From Taishania pollutisoli (GTDB taxonomy: Bacteria > Bacteroidota > Bacteroidia > Flavobacteriales_D > Crocinitomicaceae): a stretch of 64,000 bases of DNA. The DNA lies in contig NZ_JACVEL010000001.1 of NCBI RefSeq assembly GCF_014518315.1, positions 186,001 through 250,000 on the forward strand, written 5' to 3'. How positions within the stretch are numbered: position 1 is the stretch's first letter; every line of letters starts with the position of its first letter. A program made the translations under genes and the position numbers. Below, piece after piece: positions 46,987-55,645 of this stretch. Below the pieces are notes generated by a model, which was given only the letters and a program-made list of their open reading frames with translations, made no database searches and was not told where the DNA came from.

Positions 46987-49869
46987 ATGAATCAGGTACA
47001 GAAAATAGCGTTGAATTTTTCAGGAGAAGATGAATCTTTCTTCCGCTCACTCTATGCCGACTGGGATCATTACTGGACAACCCGGCTGGAACGGGCAACA
47101 GAGCGTGTATTGGAAAAATACAATGATGCTACTTTGTTGGTGGAATTGGATGTGCTTGATCTTGAGTTGGGAGCCATTCGTGAAGCTGATTTTGAAACCC
47201 GGTTTTTACCTGCATATGAGGAGCAACTTGAAAATGCGTTGTTGAAACAACTCTATGGGCGTGAAACAACTGTTGTCAGAAAGAAAAAGGTACAAAAAAG
47301 CAAATCGGAATTGCTGTTTTATTTCCTGCTGCACGGTTCCTTTCCGTGGAATGCCGATTCCCGCAGGACTGATCTGAACACACTGTTTCTGGAAGTAGCG
47401 GCTACAGAAAGTAACGCGCTACGAACATTTTTGCAAACCTACGGGCATTACACCAGTCTTCAACAACGACTTGTCTTCCAATTTGATGAAACCGTTTTAA
47501 GAGAAGGAGTCCGGCTCGTAGCACCGGGAGAAAGTCATTTCATTTTGTCATATATCACTTTTGTACAATCCAAACACCAGCAACTCCGTTCTCCACAAAT
47601 CAGCAGAACTCCACATTACCAGGCTGTCTGGCAGGTCGTCTATGCTTATTTACTGACCAACAGAAGTTATTTTTTCAATAAAAAAAGTTTCCTGGAACAA
47701 ACGATCCGGCAATTGGCCAACCGGTACCTCATCACGTACCCTGTATTGCTCCAACTATTATTGCTGAACAATCAACAGGGAGCTACCATTCCTAACGAGC
47801 TATTGAAGTTGCTGAGAATGCTGAAAAAGGAAGAAGCACACAGCATCCGTGGAGACAGTAACTGGAAGAAATGGATTCCGATATTGGTAGCAGCAGAGCG
47901 TATGTCACCTGAATTTCTACCGGAGGAACGCACCCTTCTTGTAAAATTATTGCGTAGTGATCGAAATTACTTACTCCTTCGCTTGCTACGCGAATCACAA
48001 ATTCTGAAACTGGTTGAAACAGTGGCGCCTCAACACCATCCTTTTGTTAAAACATACGCCAAAGAATTGGATCAACAAAAAGAACAAGGAATGCTGCAAG
48101 GAAAAGCAGGTGGTGAATTCCGATTGGTAAAATGGCAGATTATATTCCCGATTTTACTGCAAAACACAGGGGCAGGATTCAACCGGCATCAGTTCGTTGA
48201 ACGGGTATTGAGAAAAGTGGCCGGGCATTACAATCTGAAACTGGTTGACTTGTTGTACTACTTGATGACAGATACAACCATTGCTGTGACAGACCGTAAA
48301 TTGGCACATATTTTCTCAGAGTTGTACCTTCGTCTTAAAGCTAAAAAAGAAATCCGCAAGAGTACATCTGCAAGCAGTATTCCCGACATTATTCGTGCTT
48401 TATCTAAAAAACAAGAGCTCTCTTTTGAAGTGAGAAACGAATGGTTGGCAGTATTAAAAAACGAAGCAGGCAGGAACAAATTATTGCAACAGTTATCGGA
48501 AAAAGAACACCGTCAGCTCATTCGTATACTGTATCAGGCGGAAAGTCCTTTTATTTTGTCCTATGCAACCGCCATTGAGCAACAAAAAAATAAAGGCTTG
48601 CTGCAGGGAAAAACATCCGGAAATTTCAGCACGTTGAAATGGCAGTTCATTCATGCAGTTATACTGGAACCGCACCAGCAGGTATTCAACAAACGGTATT
48701 TCGTAGAACAGGTTCTGCGGAAAATGGCAGCACACCACAACCTGAAAACCGAAGAGCTGATTGCGTTTTTTTATACTGAAACCAATCAAAATGGAATCAC
48801 GCTACCGTTTGAACTAATCAATCTTCTGAAAATGCTCTATCAGGAAATGATTCAGAAGCAGCAACACAACAATCAACAACAAGTAATCCCGGAAATTTCC
48901 GAAGAAACACCTGATAAAATAGCTGAACGAACAGCAACAGAACGCCTGTTGATCCATTATTTCGGAGACGACAAGCAACTGGCGGTGTGGATTCGAAGGT
49001 TGGCACAACACACCGATTTTGTCCGCTTTGCAGAACCACTGCTCCAAATCGAAGCAGAATTGCGTCAGTTTATTTCTACACAGTTAAAACAGACAATTGA
49101 CAAGCGGCAATTGTTACTGATCTTGCTACGAATGTCAGGAAACTATGCATCACTCAATAAAGCCGCTATTCTGCATAAAATAATAGCGTTCCTGTTCAAT
49201 CAATTAACCGATAAACAGCAACAGGATCTATTTCAAGATCACCTGGAAAAATTAGCGCTACGCAACGACTTATTGAAAAAAAGCCTTGTGCTTTCTACGG
49301 ATTCAGAAGAAAAAATACTGACAGGCGAAACGGAAAAAAGGGAGGAAGAATTCCTTTCCGAAGGAGAGGAGCAACCGCTGTCGTTCATCAGCAATGCCGG
49401 ATTGATCCTGCTGGCACCCTTTCTGCCACAGTTGTTTCGTATGCTGCAATTAACGGAAAATGGTGCTTTCAAAAACCGGGATGCAAAAATCAGGGCTATT
49501 TTCCTGATGCAATACGCAGTGTTTAAAACGACCGAATTTCCAGAGTATGAATTACAACTCAACAAGTTGTTAACCGGCTTCAAAACAGGTATTCCGTTGC
49601 CACGCTCTGTTGAATTGACCGAACAGGAAATGAAAACAGCGGATGGTATGCTACAAGGTGTTGTGCAACACTGGAACAAAGTGAAAACCATTGACGGACT
49701 GCGGGAAGGATTTTTACAACGGGAAGGGAAACTGGATGACACAGGAGAAATCATTGAATTAATTGTAGAAACGAAAGCCTTTGATATGCTTCTGGATGCC
49801 GTACCCTGGAATTTCCGCACGACGAAGTTCAGTTGGATGGAGAAGACAATACACGTGAAATGGAGGTGA
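46987..49869 (+). CDS. eCIS tape-measure protein (Afp14-like, CIS tape measure)
   Basis: 960 residues. The N-terminus matches the eCIS tape-measure family: a beta-type segment QKIALNFSGEDE, a helix EKYNDATLLVELDVLDLELGAI, and FETRFLPAYEEQLENALLKQLY. Three internal repeats follow near residues 184, 353 and 521 (FILSY/FVKTY, then Q-rich, LLQGK, FVEQVLRK, and NLKTEELIAFF-type endings), with a spacing of about 168. The C-terminal region includes an acidic linker (EKREEEFLSEGEE) and the end domain. It sets tube length by an extended helical bundle in the lumen. After it comes the repeat-filled gap and the cargo genes. Confidence 0.88.
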   Translation: MNQVQKIALNFSGEDESFFRSLYADWDHYWTTRLERATERVLEKYNDATLLVELDVLDLELGAIREADFETRFLPAYEEQLENALLKQLYGRETTVVRKKKVQKSKSELLFYFLLHGSFPWNADSRRTDLNTLFLEVAATESNALRTFLQTYGHYTSLQQRLVFQFDETVLREGVRLVAPGESHFILSYITFVQSKHQQLRSPQISRTPHYQAVWQVVYAYLLTNRSYFFNKKSFLEQTIRQLANRYLITYPVLLQLLLLNNQQGATIPNELLKLLRMLKKEEAHSIRGDSNWKKWIPILVAAERMSPEFLPEERTLLVKLLRSDRNYLLLRLLRESQILKLVETVAPQHHPFVKTYAKELDQQKEQGMLQGKAGGEFRLVKWQIIFPILLQNTGAGFNRHQFVERVLRKVAGHYNLKLVDLLYYLMTDTTIAVTDRKLAHIFSELYLRLKAKKEIRKSTSASSIPDIIRALSKKQELSFEVRNEWLAVLKNEAGRNKLLQQLSEKEHRQLIRILYQAESPFILSYATAIEQQKNKGLLQGKTSGNFSTLKWQFIHAVILEPHQQVFNKRYFVEQVLRKMAAHHNLKTEELIAFFYTETNQNGITLPFELINLLKMLYQEMIQKQQHNNQQQVIPEISEETPDKIAERTATERLLIHYFGDDKQLAVWIRRLAQHTDFVRFAEPLLQIEAELRQFISTQLKQTIDKRQLLLILLRMSGNYASLNKAAILHKIIAFLFNQLTDKQQQDLFQDHLEKLALRNDLLKKSLVLSTDSEEKILTGETEKREEEFLSEGEEQPLSFISNAGLILLAPFLPQLFRMLQLTENGAFKNRDAKIRAIFLMQYAVFKTTEFPEYELQLNKLLTGFKTGIPLPRSVELTEQEMKTADGMLQGVVQHWNKVKTIDGLREGFLQREGKLDDTGEIIELIVETKAFDMLLDAVPWNFRTTKFSWMEKTIHVKWR

Positions 49870-49924
49870 GCGGAGTGAATATTGAATGATGAATTGAAAG
49901 TGGGAATGAGTGTAATTATCAAGT

Positions 49925-50093
49925 ATGAATTATCAAATGTTGGTAATAGAATTTCTTACTACGAAGCATTGATAATTGAACATTGATAATTGAACATTGA
50001 TAATTGAACATTGATAATTGATAATTGATAATTGATAATTGATAATTGATAATTGATAATTGATAATTGATAATTGATAATTGATACTTGATA
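49925..50093. repeat. Heptamer array ATTGATA with 14-mer variant
   Basis: A conserved prefix (AATTATCAAATGTTGGTAATAG) is followed by three 14-bp units ATTGATAATTGAAC (49968-50009), 11 perfect ATTGATA heptamers (50010-50086), and the variant CTTGATA. The array ends 19-25 bases before the ATGs of the first cargo gene. No terminator is visible, and it interrupts the eCIS operon between the tape-measure and cargo genes. A heptamer cannot keep a reading frame, so it is treated as a regulatory or slippage-prone spacer. Confidence 0.9.
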
Positions 50094-50118
50094 CTTGAAA
50101 GCTATAAATAAAATGGGG

Positions 50119-51930
50119 ATGAGAACAGCTATCAAAAACAAAAAAGGGACGCAAGTGATTCAGTCTAAATCCAGGGCGAAGCATCAGGGTTCGCATGATT
50201 CCATTCTTCAGAACTATAAAGATAAAACAGCTCAACTCCAATCAGTAAACGAGGAAGAGTTATTGCAGGGGAAATTCGATACTGCCCAACGAATGGGAAT
50301 AGACGAAGAAGAACCCATTCAGGAAAAGTTCGAAACAACACAATTAGCAACGGAAGAGAAAGAACCACTTCAACGACAACCCAATAATACGGGTTTGCCA
50401 GACAACCTGAAAAGTGGTATTGAAAACCTATCCGGATACAGCATGAACGATGTAAAAGTGCATTACAATTCGTCACAACCAGCTACCTTACAAGCACACG
50501 CCTATGCGCAAGGAACAGATATTCACGTAGCACCGGGTCAGGAGAAACACTTACCACACGAGGCCTGGCACGTGGTGCAACAAAAACAAGGGCGGGTGAA
50601 ACCGACAATGCAGATGAAAGGAAGGGTTCCCGTAAACGATGATGTGGGATTGGAGAAAGAAGCAGATGTGATGGGCGCGAAGGCAATGCAAGGTAATTTT
50701 GCACACGCATTACCAACAACGAATCCGGTGCAACAAGCCACTGCCTCTTTTCAATTGCAACCTGTCGTACAACGAGCTTTGGGGTTTGAATTCGAAACAG
50801 GTTGGAAAATTTGGGATTATACTCCTGTAAAAATCTGGGAAAAATCCGGAAAACAAGGGGAAATCCCCAATCTCCGGCCATTGAGTAAAAAAGAAGCTAT
50901 TTATGACGGAGCAGGTTTTAAAGTCGAAGCAGACGAGGCTGGTGGCGGAGAAGCGGAGATGGAATTCATTATCCATCCACCTGTAGATGCCAATGTTCCA
51001 GGGAAACAAGAGTTGTTTAGCCGTATGACATATATGACCGTCCTGGGAGCCAAGATCATTCGGGCAGCCAATAATTCCGGAGGAAATTTGTTCCGTTTAA
51101 GTACTGCCACAAACGATAGTTTCCATGAAAAATTTGTCGTTCAACCACTTCCAAATGAATTAGAAGCACGACCACAGGTAACTGCGGGAATTAGCCTGGG
51201 GAAAATTCCGGAATTGGAGAATCAACAGGGAACAAAGGACTTACATCCGATGTTTAATCATACCAAAAAGACAATCAAAAGCCATAAAAACAATGTGGGG
51301 GACCTTTCCAATTATCCGCCTTTTGATGTGACACCTATGAGCGATGAACTCAAAGGGCTGTTTATTTTAATGGGATCCTATATAAGCAATGGAGAACAAG
51401 CTATTTTCTATCCAAAACAAATTGCAGATAGTTCACTACTCGCCCGAACCGATTTTGCACGATTGTATAAAATGATCCCAGAGAATGAGCAGTTATTTTT
51501 CAAGAAAAATCCGGCACTCTGGGTACGTTATGCGCTCATTGCCGCAGGGGTAGATCATGGTGAAAGCAACAAGCCTGTGATTGGAAAAGTTTGGACAGAT
51601 GAGAAGATGACCAATCGAAAACCGATTGGTCCAAGTCGTGAAAAATGGCTTACATTTATTCGTTTTGGATATGATTTGCTCAGTGCAGCACATCATAAAG
51701 AATATAAATCGACCTACCAGGGAACCGAAGATGAAGGAACCGGAAAAGAATTAGAAAGCCTTGGAGAATTGGGAAGTAAAACAGAAAAAGTAGGAAGCGA
51801 ACAGAAGGATGGTGGAATTTTTGAATTCCGTAGTGCTGCATTAGCAAATAAAACCGGTATCCTTCCACTACTCGATTGGCAGCCTTTTACACGGAATACG
51901 ATGGATTATTTTGTAGAACTCGAAAAATAA
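50119..51930 (+). CDS. eCIS cargo 1: DUF4157 protein with unknown C-terminal domain
   Basis: 603 residues from ATG 50119; alternative starts are TTG 50095 and ATG 50113. The 50119 start makes the leader exactly 31 residues long up to the shared SILQ, like cargo 2. Residues 29-39 hold [11 protein letters not shown]. Residues 84-189 are the DUF4157 block (318 bp), with the HEAWH motif (H147, E148, H151). From about 225 a distinct domain begins ([57 protein letters not shown]). Separated acidic FEFE- and FEFR-type strands are loosely like ATP-grasp/amidoligase folds; not assigned. TAATG-type junction to cargo 2. Confidence 0.85.
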   Translation: MRTAIKNKKGTQVIQSKSRAKHQGSHDSILQNYKDKTAQLQSVNEEELLQGKFDTAQRMGIDEEEPIQEKFETTQLATEEKEPLQRQPNNTGLPDNLKSGIENLSGYSMNDVKVHYNSSQPATLQAHAYAQGTDIHVAPGQEKHLPHEAWHVVQQKQGRVKPTMQMKGRVPVNDDVGLEKEADVMGAKAMQGNFAHALPTTNPVQQATASFQLQPVVQRALGFEFETGWKIWDYTPVKIWEKSGKQGEIPNLRPLSKKEAIYDGAGFKVEADEAGGGEAEMEFIIHPPVDANVPGKQELFSRMTYMTVLGAKIIRAANNSGGNLFRLSTATNDSFHEKFVVQPLPNELEARPQVTAGISLGKIPELENQQGTKDLHPMFNHTKKTIKSHKNNVGDLSNYPPFDVTPMSDELKGLFILMGSYISNGEQAIFYPKQIADSSLLARTDFARLYKMIPENEQLFFKKNPALWVRYALIAAGVDHGESNKPVIGKVWTDEKMTNRKPIGPSREKWLTFIRFGYDLLSAAHHKEYKSTYQGTEDEGTGKELESLGELGSKTEKVGSEQKDGGIFEFRSAALANKTGILPLLDWQPFTRNTMDYFVELEK

Positions 51931-51935
51931 TGCTC

Positions 51936-53120
51936 ATGAAAACAACAGCACAACAGTTAAAACAGCAGACAGACGCTCCATTTCAGGCAAAAGCAAAGAA
52001 TCAGGGAGCACACAGTTCCATTCTTCAGGCTTATAAAGGCAAAACAGTCCAACAACAGTCTACGCGTGAGGAAGAACTGTTACAAGGGAAGTTTGAAACA
52101 ACTCAATTAGCAACAAAAGAAGAAGAAGAAACACTTCAACGTCAACCCAATAACACGGGTTTGCCTGACAACCTGAAAAGTGGCATTGAAAACCTGTCCG
52201 GATACAGCATGAACGATGTAAAAGTACATTACAATTCGTCACAGCCAGCCACCTTGCAGGCACATGCTTACGCCCAGGGAACGGACATTCATGTAGCACC
52301 GGGGCAGGAAAAACACCTCCCGCATGAAGCCTGGCACGTAGTACAACAAAAACAGGGACGTGTGAAACCAACACGGCAGATGAAAGGGAAAGTTAACGTA
52401 AATGATGATATGGGATTGGAGAAAGAAGCGGATGTGATGGGCGCGAAGGCAGTGCAAATGAAATCGGGCCAATCGACATTACCGGTTTATCAATTTGTTA
52501 CACAAGATGATGTCGAAGCTGTTATTTCTGATAAAATAGGCGTAAAAAGTCAAATAGACAGCTATGGAGGATTGTGTGGAGGTTGGTCAATATCGTTATT
52601 AAAAGAAAAGGACGGATTGGAAATATGGAAACAATTTGAAAAGCTATATAATGACGGTGATTTAGTCGGGAAAAATATAACTAAACCTATGATTAATTAC
52701 TTTAAAAAGGTAATGAAAAATCAATATATTTTAGACCTGTCAGATTATATGAATTACGATGATGATGAACGGGAAGAGCGGGAAGTAGGAATCGCAATAT
52801 TAGGAACTGCTTTAGATAGTGTTGGTCTAAATGCAAAACCAACGATAGATCGTAATGCAGCAAGGTATAACGTAGATGAATATCAAATCAGAGATCAAAA
52901 GCAACTATCAGACATAAAAGAAATGGTTATGAGTCATGGTGCTGTTTTAATAGCAACAGACACCCATTTCATGTCAATAAAAAAAGTAAGCGATAGTAAA
53001 TTCTTACTGTCTGAGACGAATAAGACCGGATATGATACTAAGACATGGACCGGCGTGGTCAAATCTCTCAAAGATGAACTGATAAGTAGTGATTATGTGG
53101 TACACATAAAATATATGTAA
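51936..53120 (+). CDS. eCIS cargo 2: DUF4157 protein with papain/YopT-like C-terminus
   Basis: 394 residues from ATG 51936 (or ATG 51930, which overlaps the previous stop). Leader with [12 protein letters not shown] at residues 28-39, then the DUF4157 block (HEAWH at 130-134). The C-terminal domain (about 178-394) has a possible cysteine-protease triad: C214 in [10 protein letters not shown]344 in DTHFMSIKK, and E360/N362 in LSETNKTG. The G-x-C-x-G-W/L-S arrangement is that of the YopT/C58 papain-like family used by injected effectors. The domain is notably AT-rich compared with the DUF4157 block, as expected for a module acquired separately. Confidence 0.85.
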   Translation: MKTTAQQLKQQTDAPFQAKAKNQGAHSSILQAYKGKTVQQQSTREEELLQGKFETTQLATKEEEETLQRQPNNTGLPDNLKSGIENLSGYSMNDVKVHYNSSQPATLQAHAYAQGTDIHVAPGQEKHLPHEAWHVVQQKQGRVKPTRQMKGKVNVNDDMGLEKEADVMGAKAVQMKSGQSTLPVYQFVTQDDVEAVISDKIGVKSQIDSYGGLCGGWSISLLKEKDGLEIWKQFEKLYNDGDLVGKNITKPMINYFKKVMKNQYILDLSDYMNYDDDEREEREVGIAILGTALDSVGLNAKPTIDRNAARYNVDEYQIRDQKQLSDIKEMVMSHGAVLIATDTHFMSIKKVSDSKFLLSETNKTGYDTKTWTGVVKSLKDELISSDYVVHIKYM

Positions 53121-53200
53121 AACGACACATAATTAATATCTGATTCTACTCGAATAGCATACTGAATCTATGCGAAAAAGAAACAATTAATAAGCAAATT

Positions 53201-54328
53201 ATGAAAACCGGAACCCAACAAACAAGAAGCAGGCAGGAAGTATATACCAACGCACAGAAACAGAATTCCATGGGAGGTATTCTTCAAACCTACAAGAATA
53301 AAATCGCCCAAAGAATGGAGCCAGACGAAGAAGAACTACTCCAACGACAGCCCAACAACACAGGTTTGCCCGACAACCTGAAAAGCGGCATTGAAAACCT
53401 TTCAGGTTATAGCATGAACGATGTAAAAGTACATTACAACTCTTCACAACCGGCTACTTTGCAAGCACACGCATACGCTCAGGGAACGGACATTCATGTA
53501 GCACCGGGACAGGAAAAACACCTACCGCATGAAGCCTGGCACGTAGTGCAACAAAAACAAGGTCGGGTGAAAGCAACCCGGCAGATGAAAGGGAAAGTTA
53601 ACATAAATGATGACGCGGGGTTGGAAAAAGAGGCGGATGTGATGGGAGCAAAGGCACAAAATAGTTCATTGACATCTGTTCAACGAAAATTAAAAAATAG
53701 TTCAGGGGTTCCCATGATTCAGAAATATTCGGAAACAAAACGCTTCAAAACATCTGAAAATGATCACTATCGGGTTGATAAATCCGGTAAAGATGAAATT
53801 GGAGTAAAAGACGGAACTGCCGTACCTAGTCCTGCAAATTTGATGACAAATACCGGGAATACATGGTATGGATTTAAGCGCTATCAATACACCGGTCAAT
53901 ATGAAAATGATTGTTTACAATTTGCACAGCATTTAGCACGAACAATAGCCAACTTAAACAATGGAGAAATGTTCAAAGTTACAATTGCCGGAATGCCTAT
54001 GGATTTTGCCGTTAATAATTCACACACGCAGGCAGCAGATGATAACTTCGGACCAAACGAGACAACAAATCCCTCTATTGGAGAAGCTTATTCAACTGTT
54101 CCAAAAACAGGAGCTGTTCTTACCGGGTGCTCCTTTCATATTGCAACAGTAGTTGCCAAAGACGGAGGTGACAATATTACCTGTGAAGCTGATGCAGGAG
54201 ATGTCGGAAGAATGGCTCCGGTATTTGACATGTATAACACAAATATCTCGTCCAATGCTACTTTTCATGCGACCTATAAAGCAGCTTATGGTGGTGATCT
54301 GGCAGTAACCGGTAAGTTATCACTTTAA
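53201..54328 (+). CDS. eCIS cargo 3: DUF4157 protein with NlpC/CHAP-like C-terminus
   Basis: 375 residues. The leader contains GILQTYKNKIAQR (from residue 26), then the DUF4157 block (HEAWH 110-114). The C-terminal domain (about 170-375) shows C238 in NDCLQFAQHLAR, H313 in SFHIATVVAKDGG and E329 in TCEADAG. This order (Cys at a helix start, H-x-A-x-V-V followed by an acidic residue on the next strand) is that of NlpC/P60- and CHAP-type cysteine hydrolases. A peptidase or amidase role in the target cell is inferred, not shown. An 80-base AT-rich gap precedes it. Confidence 0.83.
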   Translation: MKTGTQQTRSRQEVYTNAQKQNSMGGILQTYKNKIAQRMEPDEEELLQRQPNNTGLPDNLKSGIENLSGYSMNDVKVHYNSSQPATLQAHAYAQGTDIHVAPGQEKHLPHEAWHVVQQKQGRVKATRQMKGKVNINDDAGLEKEADVMGAKAQNSSLTSVQRKLKNSSGVPMIQKYSETKRFKTSENDHYRVDKSGKDEIGVKDGTAVPSPANLMTNTGNTWYGFKRYQYTGQYENDCLQFAQHLARTIANLNNGEMFKVTIAGMPMDFAVNNSHTQAADDNFGPNETTNPSIGEAYSTVPKTGAVLTGCSFHIATVVAKDGGDNITCEADAGDVGRMAPVFDMYNTNISSNATFHATYKAAYGGDLAVTGKLSL

Positions 54329-54351
54329 TTAAGGATATAAATATACAGGAT

Positions 54352-55602
54352 ATGAAAACAACAACTCATCCATCTAATTCTGTTCAGATATTACCCAACG
54401 CTCAACAACAAGGAACAACAAGTAGTATACTACAATATTATAAACATAAAATACATCAGCTAAAAACCAGTAATGATCTTACGAAGAATACATCGGTACA
54501 ATTAAGAACAGATGCAGATGTAACTGGAACAGATGTTCCCAATCGACCCGGAGATAAATTCACTGGTGATGTCTATGGCGATGATACATCACATGGCGAT
54601 TATGTAGCCGGAAAAGCTGTATATAGCACAAATACTACTTTGGCAGCATCAAGGTCATTGGCAGATATTTTACATAAAAAATATAGTACGGGACACATGA
54701 TTGGAGTAGCTTTTGCAGGAAATGTCGCTATTTCTTCAATATCAGGTAGTGCAGCGGGAAATAAAAAATTTGAAAATGCATCAACCGCAATTAGATTAAC
54801 ACCTGTTGGCGAGAGCGAGGTTGATTTTAGCAAATATATTCCACAAGAAAAGTTAGATACACTTCCAGAAGATGTTGCTAATACTGTTAAAGATGAAATG
54901 AGTAAGGGTAGATCATGCGCTGCTCCAAAACTCATTGGTCACATTATAGATAATCGTTTAAAGGGTCCCTATTACATGAGTGAAGTTTGGGCTCATGGAA
55001 AAGATGAAGGGGGAGGTTATGACCATGGAGAGTTAGTCCAATCCTGTGAGACGTGTATTCCTTTACTCCCTTTTTTAACTGAAATGCTGGATTTCGGAAA
55101 TGAAGATGAGAGTATTAAAACTCCTTATGATGCAATGGTTGAAGAAAAACAAGATGCGTTAAAGGTAAGAGCTGCAAAGCTAAAAGCAGAAAAAGAAACA
55201 TTTGTAGAGGAAATAGATTTACTCATGGACCCGGATTCTAATACAAGTCTGTTTTATTGGGTAGGGGAAGGACATATAGATGTTGAGAATGCTTTATGGA
55301 AAGTGAAGAAGACTATAGAAGAGACTATAAAAGGACATGCCAAGGTTAAAATAGGGAAGAAACCACAGGAAGAATACAATAGCCTTTTTTCAAGTGATGA
55401 AATCAAACAAATGCTGGTAAATCATTTTAAGAGTGGTGGTTTCGTAATAAATTGGGAGCATCTCAATGAGGAAAACCGTGATATTGATGAAGTTATCGAG
55501 CACATTAAAGCATTCGAAGTACCGGATACAGTAACTGTTAATATAACCAAGCATAAGGATTTAGAGACTTGGGCAGAAGAAAACAATGTTACTCTTTCTT
55601 AA
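54352..55602 (+). CDS. eCIS cargo 4: leader plus CDA-deaminase-like domain, no DUF4157
   Basis: 416 residues. It shares the leader motif SILQYYKHKIHQ (residues 25-36) with cargo 1-3 but has no DUF4157 block. Residues about 80-245 look like a cytidine-deaminase fold: a beta hairpin MIGVAFAGNVAISSISG, then CAAPKLIGHI (C189), a strand with SEVWAHG and C232-E-T-C235 (SCETCIPLLPF). The second zinc motif is complete, but the first reads CAAPK where an active enzyme has H/C-A-E, so the catalytic Glu seems replaced. The C-terminal 170 residues are charged helices. The gene is strongly AT-rich. Confidence 0.8.
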   Translation: MKTTTHPSNSVQILPNAQQQGTTSSILQYYKHKIHQLKTSNDLTKNTSVQLRTDADVTGTDVPNRPGDKFTGDVYGDDTSHGDYVAGKAVYSTNTTLAASRSLADILHKKYSTGHMIGVAFAGNVAISSISGSAAGNKKFENASTAIRLTPVGESEVDFSKYIPQEKLDTLPEDVANTVKDEMSKGRSCAAPKLIGHIIDNRLKGPYYMSEVWAHGKDEGGGYDHGELVQSCETCIPLLPFLTEMLDFGNEDESIKTPYDAMVEEKQDALKVRAAKLKAEKETFVEEIDLLMDPDSNTSLFYWVGEGHIDVENALWKVKKTIEETIKGHAKVKIGKKPQEEYNSLFSSDEIKQMLVNHFKSGGFVINWEHLNEENRDIDEVIEHIKAFEVPDTVTVNITKHKDLETWAEENNVTLS

Positions 55603-55645
55603 AAACATTTTCATTCTAATATAAATCATTCGATAGTACATAACA

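Noticed and set aside
49239-49922. Minus-strand frame of 227 residues opposite the tape-measure end
   Set aside because: Ser/Cys-rich composition of a complementary frame; overlaps the real gene without its own context.
49933-50241. Minus-strand open frame with INYQLSI repeats
   Set aside because: It is produced by reading the heptamer array (7 codons per 3 units). It has no independent support and overlaps the cargo 1 leader.
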